46,996 nt of DNA, from NCBI GenBank assembly GCA_903872185.1, contig CAIQJL010000215.1:1-46996 (forward strand). The letters are read 5' to 3'. Below the pieces are notes generated by a model, which was not told the DNA's origin, did no database searches, and saw only the letters and a list, made by a program, of their open reading frames with translations. The position numbers and the translations under genes were made by a program. The first letter of the stretch is position 1; every line of letters starts with the position of its first letter. This document shows positions 1 through 9,000 of the stretch, one piece after another. This DNA comes from an uncultured Bacteroidota bacterium. Its GTDB lineage: Bacteria > Bacteroidota > Bacteroidia > Bacteroidales > GWA2-32-17.

Positions 1-735
1 TGTTCCTGTTGCTATTAATTCATAAATTGTTTGGCCCGCTCCTGTGATTGCAAAATCGCATAACTCCATTAAATTATGCATTTTATTAGCATCAATATTT
101 GAATAATATATAATCTTATCGCTATCAATCAATCTTTCATGATTTCCTGAAACAACAACGTGTATTATTAATTCGCTTTCAATACTCCGAACTTTATTAA
201 TAACCTCATTTATCAGCTCACTATAATTAACTCCTCCTAAGGTTATTAATATGTTTTTAACTTTTAATGAAATTTCCTTTTTGGTTTTAATCTGAAATGC
301 TTTTCGTAACAATTGATACTCAACACCAGCTAATACTTTGTTTCTAAAAATTAACTTATTATAATAATCAGCTTCAATACCAATTGACCCATTAATAATT
401 ATTCCTTCTGGATAGTTAAGTCTGAAGTAATCATCAAAAAACACAGGTACTTCACACAATTCAACTGCTTTTTCATAATAACCTAAAGAAGCAAGATACG
501 AATCTATTACTATTATTTGTGAATTTCTAGCTATCTCTTCAAACAAATCCTTGTTAGAAAGCCAATTTAATGGTATGATATTTTCAATTGCTGATTCATT
601 AAAATTGCTTTCGCAATCTAAATAAATTGTAACATCAAATCCTTTTTCAATAAAGCCTTCAGCTAAAGAAACGCACCGTGTTAAGTGGCCCCTACCAGTT
701 GTTTTATGCCACTCGGTAAAAAAGCATATTTTCAT
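1..735 (-). CDS. pseG: PseG-like UDP-sugar hydrolase, partial (C-terminus outside window)
   Basis: This open frame is absent from the ORF track because its stop lies beyond base 1. It starts at the ATG at 735 and gives 245 codons. The N-terminus has TTGRGHLTRCVSLAEGF, the GxGHxxRCxxLA signature of the GT-B-fold hydrolase PseG, which cleaves UDP from UDP-2,4-diacetamido-2,4,6-trideoxy-beta-L-altropyranose in pseudaminic acid biosynthesis. A middle segment LGGVNYSELI and a later FAITGAGQTIYELIATG match the family's nucleotide-binding C-terminal half. Full-length PseG is about 280-350 residues, so roughly the last quarter is missing. It begins only 22 bases after the atpG stop on the same strand, so it may be read from the ATP synthase transcript. 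Other GT-B enzymes of nonulosonic acid pathways cannot be excluded. Confidence 0.75.
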   Translation of the reverse strand, partial: MKICFFTEWHKTTGRGHLTRCVSLAEGFIEKGFDVTIYLDCESNFNESAIENIIPLNWLSNKDLFEEIARNSQIIVIDSYLASLGYYEKAVELCEVPVFFDDYFRLNYPEGIIINGSIGIEADYYNKLIFRNKVLAGVEYQLLRKAFQIKTKKEISLKVKNILITLGGVNYSELINEVINKVRSIESELIIHVVVSGNHERLIDSDKIIYYSNIDANKMHNLMELCDFAITGAGQTIYELIATGT

Positions 736-757
736 TCCGAGGCATTTATTAATAATT

Positions 758-1639
758 TTAAGACTTCAACGCATTAGCGCCACTTACAATTTCAAGAATT
801 TCGTTTGTAATTGAGGCTTGACGTGCTTTGTTATATGTTAACTTCAAATTGTTAATTAGTACCGTTGCATTATCTGTAGCTTTATGCATCGCTGTCATTC
901 TTGCACCTTGTTCTGAAGCATAGCTATCCAATAGTGATTTAAAAAGCTGAGTTTTTAAAGTTTTTGGAATTAACTGGCTAACTATTTCCTCTTCATCTGG
1001 TTCAAAAATATAAAATTTACGTGTGCCTTTTCCTGCAACAGTTTTATTTATTGGAACCGGAAGATATTGTTCGGTAGTTAAAATTTGAACTCCAGCATTT
1101 TTAAATTTATTGTAGAGAATATCAATACGATCATATTCGTGTAAAGAATATTTCTGCATTAACTCATCAGCAAATTTAGCTGTAGCAAGATATTTAAGAT
1201 TGTCGAAAATTTTATTTTCAAAACCTGCTACAGGGTAGTTTTTTGATTTTAAAAAATCAGCCCCTTTTTTTCCAAAGCAATAAAAATGAACTTTTTTAGC
1301 AGCAAACTGAACAGGAAAAGTTTCCTCGGCATATTGTAAAGCACGACGAATTACATTAGAATTAAACGCACCACACATTCCTCTATTAGACGTAACTACA
1401 ATTAAAAGTACGTTTTTAATTTCGCGATGCTTTATAAATGCATTTTCGTTTGCATTATCGAGATTACCGCAAACTTCTGCAAGAACTTCCTGAAGCTTAT
1501 TTGCGTAAGGTCTCATTTTCAGTACAGCATCCTGCGATTTGCGCAACTTCGCAGCAGACACCATTTTCATGGCACTGGTAATTTGCTTAGTTGAACTAAC
1601 CGATGCAATACTGTTTCGTATCTCTTTCAAATTCGCCAT
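758..1639 (-). CDS. atpG: ATP synthase F1 subunit gamma
   Basis: The 293-residue protein is the central rotor shaft of F1, coupling proton flow through the c-ring to catalysis in the alpha3beta3 head. The N-terminal helix (MANLKEIRNSIASVSSTKQ, then MKMVSAAKLRK) and the C-terminal helix (ITNEILEIVSGANAL) are the two conserved ends that form the coiled-coil shaft. The length is normal. The ATG at 1639 is the family start. It is the last atp gene in the operon and is separated from atpA by 131 bases, an unusually wide gap for this operon that appears to be filled with repeat-like sequence. Confidence 0.97.
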   Translation of the reverse strand: MANLKEIRNSIASVSSTKQITSAMKMVSAAKLRKSQDAVLKMRPYANKLQEVLAEVCGNLDNANENAFIKHREIKNVLLIVVTSNRGMCGAFNSNVIRRALQYAEETFPVQFAAKKVHFYCFGKKGADFLKSKNYPVAGFENKIFDNLKYLATAKFADELMQKYSLHEYDRIDILYNKFKNAGVQILTTEQYLPVPINKTVAGKGTRKFYIFEPDEEEIVSQLIPKTLKTQLFKSLLDSYASEQGARMTAMHKATDNATVLINNLKLTYNKARQASITNEILEIVSGANALKS

Positions 1640-1654
1640 ACTCTTTTATTCTTT

Positions 1655-1768
1655 CAACTTTTTTTGCCACTAAAACTCAAAACCACTAAATTTCACAAAA
1701 TCCTTATTGTCAGCTTAATAAACAATAAAATTCTGTCGACTTTCAAACTTTTAACTTTCTGACTTTTA
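1655..1768. repeat. Repeat-like filler between atpA and atpG
   Basis: The gap between atpG and atpA contains GCCACTAAAACTC, AACCACTAAATTTCAC and, further on, two near copies of ACTTTTAACTTTCTGACTTTT. Short CACTAAA-rich and ACTTTTAACTT-rich blocks resemble the dispersed intergenic repeats I know from Bacteroidota genomes. Only one locus is visible here, so this is a candidate; it has no coding potential. Confidence 0.3.
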
Positions 1769-1770
1769 AC

Positions 1771-3354
1771 TTATACAACTTTAAATTTTGAAGAAATTTC
1801 TGCTGCAACTTTTTCAAGTATGCCAGTAACTTCATCGTTTATAATTCCTTTGCGCAATGTTTCTAAAGTATCTGCATGTTTAGTCCTCAAATATTCTAAA
1901 TAATCGCGCTCAAATTCTACAACTTTTTTAACTGGAACATTTTTAAGTAATCCTTTTGTTCCGCAATAAATTATTGCAACTTGTTCTTCAACTAAAACAG
2001 GTGAATATTGACCTTGTTTTAGAATCTCAACATTTTTTGCACCTTTATCAAGTACTGCTTTTGTTGCAGCATCAAGGTCGGAACCAAATTTAGAGAAAGC
2101 CTCTAATTCGCGATATTGTGCCTGGTCAATTTTTAATGTACCAGCTACTTTTTTCATTGATTTAATTTGAGCATTTCCTCCAACACGTGATACCGAAATA
2201 CCAACGTTAATAGCAGGACGAATACCTGAGTTGAATAAGTTAGATTCAAGATAAATCTGACCATCGGTAATAGAAATTACATTAGTTGGGATATATGCTG
2301 AAACGTCACCTGCTTGTGTCTCAATGATAGGAAGAGCAGTTAATGAACCACCACCTTTTACCATTGGTTTTAATACCTCTGGCAAATCATTCATTGTTCT
2401 AGCAATCTCATCAGATTCTATAACTTTTGCAGCTCTTTCTAACAAACGTGAATGCAAATAGAAAACATCACCAGGATAAGCTTCACGTCCCGGTGGACGA
2501 CGAAGTAATAAAGAAACTTCACGATATGAAACTGCTTGTTTCGACAAATCATCATAAACTATAAGAGCATGACGACCAGTATCGCGGAAAAACTCACCAA
2601 TAGCGCAACCTGCAAATGGAGCATAAAACTGCATCGCTGCAGGATCACTTGCTGTTGACTCAACGATAACAGTGTAATTCATTGCACCGTTTTTCTCAAG
2701 TGTTTTAGCAATGTTTGCAACTGTTGAACCTTTTTGTCCAATAGCTACATATATACAAAAAACAGGTTGCCCTTTTTCATAAAATTCGCGCTGATTTATA
2801 ATTGTATCAATTGCAATAGCAGTTTTTCCTGTTTGACGGTCACCAATGATTAGCTCACGCTGACCACGACCAATTGGAATCATTGCATCAATTGATTTTA
2901 CTCCTGTTTGCAAAGGCTCTTTAACTGGCTGACGATAAATAACACCTGGGGCTTTACGCTCTAAAGGCATTTCATAAAGTTGACCAGAAACTGGTCCCTT
3001 ACCATCAACAGGCTCGCCAAGAGTATTTATAACCCTACCTAGTAAACCTTCGCCAACCATAATTGAAGCAATCTGTTTGGTTCTTTTTACTTTATCACCT
3101 TCTTTAATTCCTTCTGACAAACCAAGCAACACAACTCCAACATTATCTTCTTCAAGATTAAGAGTGATACCTTTCATACCGCTTTCGAACTCAACCATTT
3201 CATTTACCTGAACGTTTGATAGGCCGTAAATTCTAGCAATACCATCACCAACCTGAAGTACTGAACCAACTTCGCTTAAGTCAGCATCAGCAGTGAGTCC
3301 TTTTAACTGATTTTTTAAAATTTGGGAAACTTCACCCGGTTTAATTTCTGCCAT
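1771..3354 (-). CDS. atpA: ATP synthase F1 subunit alpha
   Basis: The 527-residue protein is the regulatory, non-catalytic nucleotide-binding subunit of F1. It shows the Walker A motif [13 protein letters not shown] near residue 170, the segment [16 protein letters not shown], and the conserved arginine region [10 protein letters not shown] that reaches into the catalytic site of beta. The length is usual for the family. The start is the ATG at 3354, 11 bases after the atpH stop. The beta subunit gene (atpD) is not in the window, as expected for the split operon of Bacteroidota. Confidence 0.98.
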   Translation of the reverse strand: MAEIKPGEVSQILKNQLKGLTADADLSEVGSVLQVGDGIARIYGLSNVQVNEMVEFESGMKGITLNLEEDNVGVVLLGLSEGIKEGDKVKRTKQIASIMVGEGLLGRVINTLGEPVDGKGPVSGQLYEMPLERKAPGVIYRQPVKEPLQTGVKSIDAMIPIGRGQRELIIGDRQTGKTAIAIDTIINQREFYEKGQPVFCIYVAIGQKGSTVANIAKTLEKNGAMNYTVIVESTASDPAAMQFYAPFAGCAIGEFFRDTGRHALIVYDDLSKQAVSYREVSLLLRRPPGREAYPGDVFYLHSRLLERAAKVIESDEIARTMNDLPEVLKPMVKGGGSLTALPIIETQAGDVSAYIPTNVISITDGQIYLESNLFNSGIRPAINVGISVSRVGGNAQIKSMKKVAGTLKIDQAQYRELEAFSKFGSDLDAATKAVLDKGAKNVEILKQGQYSPVLVEEQVAIIYCGTKGLLKNVPVKKVVEFERDYLEYLRTKHADTLETLRKGIINDEVTGILEKVAAEISSKFKVV

Positions 3355-3365
3355 ATAAATAATTC

Positions 3366-3920
3366 TTATTCGTTTTCAAATTGAGTATTAATTAATTCCT
3401 GACGTACTTTTCTAAGACGAGTTTGAACACTCGAATCATATTGTAAATCTTCTACCTGTAAAACAAAACCACCAAGAATTGAAGGATCAATTATTGGTGT
3501 TAATTCAATTGTTTTATTGTATTTGCTTTGTAAAAAAGCAGCTATTTTATTTTTTGTAGCATCGTCAATTGCAATAGGAGTAACAAGAGATGCAGTTATA
3601 ATTCCTTTGTGATTTCTATATTGATCTAAAAAGTTTCTTGTAATATCTTCTAATCTACTTTCTCTGCGATGAGTGATGAGTAAATCCAGAAATTTAACTG
3701 TAAGAGAAGATAATGATGTTGAAAAAGCAGCTTTAAAAATATTTTGTTTCTCAGATGGTTTAATAATTGGGCTAAGTAATATCTGGTTAAATTCTGGAAC
3801 AGATTTAACTATGCTATCAATAAAAAGCATATCGTTTTTCACATTCTCCAGAAGGTTGTCTTCTACGGAAGCCTGTATTAAGGCTTTAGCGTATCTTACA
3901 CCAATTTTACTATAGTTCAT
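3366..3920 (-). CDS. atpH: ATP synthase F1 subunit delta
   Basis: The 184-residue protein is the peripheral stator subunit (OSCP-like) that joins the b dimer to the top of the alpha3beta3 head. It begins with the family pattern [14 protein letters not shown] and has the C-terminal pattern [23 protein letters not shown]. The gene lies 2 bases after atpF, which supports translational coupling. Start and length are ordinary. Confidence 0.95.
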   Translation of the reverse strand: MNYSKIGVRYAKALIQASVEDNLLENVKNDMLFIDSIVKSVPEFNQILLSPIIKPSEKQNIFKAAFSTSLSSLTVKFLDLLITHRRESRLEDITRNFLDQYRNHKGIITASLVTPIAIDDATKNKIAAFLQSKYNKTIELTPIIDPSILGGFVLQVEDLQYDSSVQTRLRKVRQELINTQFENE

Positions 3921-3922
3921 CC

Positions 3923-4417
3923 TTAATTTAAATTAATGTCTTTAATAAGACTTTCAATATATTCCTTTTGGCTAGCATCTTTTGAAAGTTCCTTTTTAAG
4001 AATTTTTTCTGCAATCTCTACTGATAAAAATGAAATCTGATTTTTAATATCTGTAAGTGCAGCCATCTTTTCACCTTGAATTAACGATTTCGCATTTTCA
4101 ACTATTTTTCCTGCTTCAACACCTGCTTGAACTTTAGCATCAGAAATAATTTTGTCTTTTATTTCGCGTGCTTCTTTTAACACGATATCGCGTTCTTTAC
4201 GAGCTTCGTTAATTATTTTTTCATTATCAGATTGCAATTTAGCCATTTCTTCTTTGGCTTTTTCTGCTGATTTAAGAGCATTTTCAATATTATCTTCACG
4301 CTCTTTAATCATTTGAAGAATAGGTTTCCATGCATATTTTTTTAGAATAATTAATACTAACGTAAAAGATAGTAACATCCAAAAAATGAGGCCTATTCCA
4401 GGGGTTACGAGTTCCAT
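3923..4417 (-). CDS. atpF: ATP synthase Fo subunit b
   Basis: The 164-residue protein has one N-terminal membrane segment (about residues 7-27, IGLIFWMLLSFTLVLIILKK) followed by a long charged helix rich in Glu, Lys and Ala, the usual b-subunit stator arm. KKYAWKPILQMIKERE after the membrane segment is a strong family signature. Only one b gene is present, so the stator is presumably a homodimer. It lies 96 bases downstream of atpE, separated by a strong hairpin. Confidence 0.96.
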   Translation of the reverse strand: MELVTPGIGLIFWMLLSFTLVLIILKKYAWKPILQMIKEREDNIENALKSAEKAKEEMAKLQSDNEKIINEARKERDIVLKEAREIKDKIISDAKVQAGVEAGKIVENAKSLIQGEKMAALTDIKNQISFLSVEIAEKILKKELSKDASQKEYIESLIKDINLN

Positions 4418-4465
4418 AATTTATTTGCGATTTGTAAATATTGTTTAATAATAATTAATTTTAAA

Positions 4466-4500
4466 ACTTGCAAAGAAAGCCAACCGCCTTCTTTGCAAGT
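4466..4500 (-). terminator. Intercistronic hairpin between atpE and atpF
   Basis: ACTTGCAAAGAA and TTCTTTGCAAGT form a perfect 12-bp inverted repeat around an 11-base loop. On the coding (minus) strand the hairpin is followed by GTTTTAAAATT, a short T-rich tract. It sits immediately downstream of atpE inside the operon. It could be a leaky terminator or a 3'-end stabiliser raising c-subunit output over downstream genes, since the c subunit is needed in many copies per enzyme. The hairpin is directly visible; the function is inferred. Confidence 0.7.
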
Positions 4501-4513
4501 ATTTCTTTCTTCT

Positions 4514-4771
4514 CTATACGAAAAGAATTAACAAACAAACAACAATAGCAAAAAATGCAACGCCTTCAACAAGAGCAGCAGCGATAATCATGTTTGAACG
4601 AATATCACCTAAAGCTTCTGGTTGTCTAGAAATTGCTGTTAAAGCACTAGCACCAATGTTACCAACACCAATACCTGCACCAACTGTAGCAATACCTGCA
4701 CCAATTCCAGCACCCATTTTTGCAATAGCTGTGTTTGCAAGAACTTGTAGAATAATTGTTAATGAAATCAT
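4514..4771 (-). CDS. atpE: ATP synthase Fo subunit c
   Basis: The 85-residue hairpin protein forms the rotating proteolipid ring. Two membrane helices flank the cytoplasmic loop with RQPEA (Arg49-Gln50-Pro51). The ion-binding carboxylate is Glu69 in ALVEGVAFF. The first helix has GAGIGVGNIG, without the Gln seen in Na+-specific rings, and Glu69 is followed by Gly-Val rather than Ser/Thr, so proton coupling is more likely than sodium coupling. The start at the ATG at 4771 gives a hydrophobic N-terminus as expected. Confidence 0.97.
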   Translation of the reverse strand: MISLTIILQVLANTAIAKMGAGIGAGIATVGAGIGVGNIGASALTAISRQPEALGDIRSNMIIAAALVEGVAFFAIVVCLLILFV

Positions 4772-4796
4772 AAATTATTGAGGTTTAAAGAAATTT

Positions 4797-5918
4797 TTAA
4801 TGATGTTCTTCGGTGGCCAATCCGAAATAAATAGCCGAAAGTAATGTAAATACATATGCCTGAATAAATGCAACAAGAAGTTCGAGCATTGTCATAAAAA
4901 GTGTGAAAATAACTGATAGGATAGATATCCCATAACCTGCGCCAGGACTCATTTCTCCAAAAATAAAAATAAGACTAAAAAATCCTAAAGCAATAATATG
5001 TCCAGCAGTTATGTTCGCAAAAAGACGAACCATAAGAACAAATGGTTTTGTTACAACTCCAATAATTTCAACTACTGGCATTAATGGAATTGGAATTTTT
5101 AACCACCAAGGAACTCCAGGAGCATTTATTATATGTTTCCAATAGTTTGCATTTGCATTTACTGTAGTAATCACAAATGTAAATAACGCTAAAATCATTG
5201 TTATTGCAATGTTTCCGGTTAGGTTTGCACCACCAGGAAAAATAGGTATAAGACCTAATAAATTAGAAATAAAAATGAAAAAGAAAATTGTAAGCAAATA
5301 AGGAAGATATTTCTCGTATTTATGGCCAATTGAAGGACGAGCAATATCATCGCGAACAAAAATAATTAATGGCTCCATCCAAGACTGTAGTCCTTTTGGT
5401 GCTTTATCTCTTCTCTTTCTATATGCTTTTGAGACACTTAAGAAAATCCAAAGCATAAAAGCAAACACAAGCAATAATTCTAGAACTACCTTTGTAATAG
5501 AAAGATCTATCAAGTAAGGTGCTGTTTCATCTATTTCGCCAGCTTCATTTACTTCTACAATTTTTCCTTTGTGAGGGCCTTCTATTTCAAGCTTAAATCC
5601 ATCATAAACAGCTTCGCCATGATGAAATTTTGAAGACATAAACACATGTAAACCTTGATTTTTTTCGCTTCTACTATATAAAATAACAGGAAGAGGTATG
5701 CTTATATGGGTTCCGTTAAATTTAGCAATATGCCATTCGTGGTTGTCAAGTACGTGATCTATAATAAAATCACCTGGCTTAAAAGCTTTTTCGTGACTAG
5801 CACCAGCTTCAGATTTTGTTGAATCAACTTCAGTTTCGTTTGCCCATATTTTAGTAGTCAAAAACAGTAAAACTGTAACTAAAAAGATGTTGCGACAATA
5901 TTTTAATAGCAATATCAT
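4797..5918 (-). CDS. atpB: ATP synthase Fo subunit a
   Basis: This is the stationary proton-channel subunit, with the essential arginine in VRLFANITAGHIIALGFF. The ORF track starts at a TTG at 5948, but the ATG at 5918 is preferred. It begins a clean signal-like segment (MILLLKYCRNIFLVTVLLFL), and the TTG lies inside a TATTTTTG promoter element. The product is then 373 residues. About 110 soluble residues follow the signal segment before the first channel helix, an extension usual in Bacteroidota a subunits. The C-terminus ends in histidines. It is the first gene of the atp operon seen here; atpI is not upstream. Confidence 0.95.
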   Translation of the reverse strand: MILLLKYCRNIFLVTVLLFLTTKIWANETEVDSTKSEAGASHEKAFKPGDFIIDHVLDNHEWHIAKFNGTHISIPLPVILYSRSEKNQGLHVFMSSKFHHGEAVYDGFKLEIEGPHKGKIVEVNEAGEIDETAPYLIDLSITKVVLELLLVFAFMLWIFLSVSKAYRKRRDKAPKGLQSWMEPLIIFVRDDIARPSIGHKYEKYLPYLLTIFFFIFISNLLGLIPIFPGGANLTGNIAITMILALFTFVITTVNANANYWKHIINAPGVPWWLKIPIPLMPVVEIIGVVTKPFVLMVRLFANITAGHIIALGFFSLIFIFGEMSPGAGYGISILSVIFTLFMTMLELLVAFIQAYVFTLLSAIYFGLATEEHH

Positions 5919-5945
5919 GCGATAATTTCGTTTTTTAAAAGCAAA

Positions 5946-5974
5946 CAAAAATAATCAAAAATATTTGTAGACAA
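5946..5974 (-). promoter_or_regulatory. Putative promoter of the atp operon
   Basis: On the minus strand TATTTTTG matches the Bacteroidota -7 consensus TAnnTTTG exactly, with a TTG 18 bases upstream as a weak -33 element. It would start transcription about 20 bases before the ATG at 5918. Confidence 0.45.
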
Positions 5975-6068
5975 TATTATAATGAATTTTTTTAAAAGAT
6001 AATCTATAATCTACTGTTTTACAACATATGAAAAATAAAAAACAAAGCAATTCATCAAAAAATTGATT

Positions 6069-9000
6069 TTAAAAATCTGTTTTTTCGGAAAAGACTATTT
6101 CTCCTCCTTCTTTTCCTGCACCAGGACCTGTTTCTATTAGCCAGTCGGCACATTTAATTAACAATGGATCATGACTTACACAAATAATAGAACTTCCGTT
6201 TTTAATAATCTGTTGAAATAATTTTATTAACTTTTCAATATCGTAGGCATGAAGTCCGCCTGTTGGTTCGTCCAAAAGATAAAGAGTTTTACTTTTAAAA
6301 GACTCACTAATTGCTTTTGTTAATTTAAGTCGTTGCATTTCACCAGACGAAAGAGTATTTAAAGGTTGACCAAGTGTTAAGTATCCTAACCCAATTTGTT
6401 CCATTAATTGCAATAGCGGATTTAACTTTGCTTTGTTTTTCTCAGATATGTTATTTTCAAAGAATAATTTTAGCTCAGAAAATGATTTATTTAACAAATC
6501 ACCAATAGAAAACCCATCAATTTTTATTTTCAAAACATTTTTGTTATATCTCAGCCCATTACAAATTTCGCAAGTCACTTTTGCATCAGTAAAATAATCA
6601 AGGCTTACAGAAAGGTTTCCTGTTCCATTGCAATTAGAACATTGTCCGTCTTTAGTATTAAAAGAAAAATGTGATGATTTAAAGTTATTTGTTATCGCTA
6701 CGGGTGATTTTGCAAATGTATCGCGAATTATTTCAAATATTCCAAGATATGTAGCCGGAATGCTTAAAGCAGACTGAAATGGCATTTCCTGCTCAACATA
6801 AACTATCTGCTCAAATTTATCGAAACTTGAAATGTTTTCACAGCTAACAGGTTTTCCTGCCAAATATGATTCATAAATAACATCGTTCAATAAACTAGTT
6901 TTGCCACTCCCACTTACTCCAGATATAACGATAAACCCTCCTAGTGGAATTTCTAAACTTATTTCTTTTAAATTGTTTGCACTTGCTTTTTGTATTGTTA
7001 ACCCCTGTGTTAATGTCGAATTAAATAGCAAGCTCTCTGATTTTTTTCTTTTTGAAAGAACTTCTTTAGGAATTCCTTTTTCAATAATGTTTCCTCCATT
7101 TTTTCCTCCCTCTGGACCCAGTTCAATCGTATAATCAGACATAGAAATAAGCACCTCTGATTGTTCAACCATTACGACTGTATTTCCTGCATTTTTTAAT
7201 CCTGAAATAACAGATTTTATTTTTAACAAATCACTTGAATGAAGTCCGAAAGAAGGTTCATCAATTATATATGTAATGCCTGTTAATCCAGAACTAAATC
7301 CGGCAGCTAATTGCAACCGTTGAAATTCTCCTCCAGAAAGAGTTGAGATCACTCGATCTATAGAAATATATCCTAACCCAACATTTAACAATGGTTCAAG
7401 TAAAGACATTATTTCTTTCGAAAGGGTTAAAGCAGTTGAGCTTTGTTGATTAGTTAAAAAATTTCTTTCAAAAAATTTATTGTCATTAAATAATTGATAA
7501 CATTCTTCTATTGAAAAAGATGAAAAGGTTGAAATATCAATACCGGCAATAGTAACAGAAATAGATTCAGGATTTAATCTTTTTCCATTGCAAGCAAAAC
7601 ATTTTTCCTGTTTCATTAAAGAAAGCATTGCTTCTCCACGACCATCATTATGTTTGCGAAAATATTCATCATTAACAAGGTTCACAAATCCTTTCCACTC
7701 AGTTTTAAATTTATGAGTACCCTCAACATTTCCGCGTTTATAATTCCAGTCAACATCAATCGTTTCAGAAGAACCATACATTGCAATTAGCTTTTCATTT
7801 TCAGATAACAATTGCCACGATTTTTCAAAATCAATATTCAGTAATTTGCCAACCGTGATTATTGCAGCAACATATTGTCCAAATGGATCGCCATAAAACT
7901 TGCCGGTTTTAGAACCATTCATGGCTCCATTGATTAAAGACATTTCTTTATTAGAAACTAATTTATATGGATCACAAGTTGTTCTATTTCCCAATCCCTT
8001 ACATTCAGGACAAGCACCACTTTCATTATTAAATGAAAACGCAGAGGCAAAAAGCGGATTAATATTTTCTGGATATTTTCCTGCGCGACTATAAAGTAAT
8101 CGTAACAAATCATAAATACCAGTAAAAGTCCCAACAGTAGAACGTGGATTTGAGGTTACTCTTTTCTTTTGAATACAAACTGCTGGTGTTAAACCAAAAG
8201 CTGAAGTAATTTCCGCATTACCTGTTTTTCCAATAAATTGCCGGATATAAGAAGAAAGGCTGTCGTTAAACCTTCTTTGACTTTCAGCATTTAAAGTATC
8301 AAAAACTAGAGAAGATTTTCCACTTCCTGAAACTCCACAAACTGTTGTGATTTTATTTAATGGAAATGTTACATTTAAGTTTTTTAAATTATGGGTAGTA
8401 ATTCCATTTAATTCTATTTCTTCTTTGAAACAAGCGTGGACGCTAGTTTTAGAATCATTGATTTGTGCAAAGCGTCCACACTTTCCACCATCATTTGTAA
8501 TATGTTTTTTTAGTTCTATTCCGGTAATGCTTTTATCACAATTAGCAAGCTCTTGTGGATTACCAGAAAAAATAATCTGTCCTCCTTCATCGCCACTTCC
8601 AGGACCAAGATCTATGACATGATCTGCAGATAAAATAAAATCTGCATGGTGCTCAATTGAAAGAATTGTATTTCCTTTTTCAATTAGTTTTTTAAGAGCA
8701 AAAAGTAAAACTTTAATGTCAGCTAAATGAAGTCCTGTTGTTGGTTCGTCAAGAATATAGAGAATTTGACCAGCAGAAGTCTTTACAAGTTCTGTAGCTA
8801 GTTTTACGCGCTGTGCTTCGCCACCTGAAAGAGTATTACTTGATTGCCCTAGTTTGATATAGCCCAATCCTAAATCAAGCAATACTTGTGTGAATTGTGT
8901 TATTTTCTTTTCTTTTTCAAAAAATTCATGCGCTTCTTTTATTGAAAAATCAAGTATTTCAGAAATGTTTTTCTCTTTATATTTAATTTCAAGTGTTTCT

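Noticed and set aside
3673-3915. Plus-strand ORF over atpH, and similar antisense ORFs over atpE, uvrA, the TonB receptor and the propeller gene
   Set aside because: These are shadows of well-supported genes on the other strand, with no independent signals.
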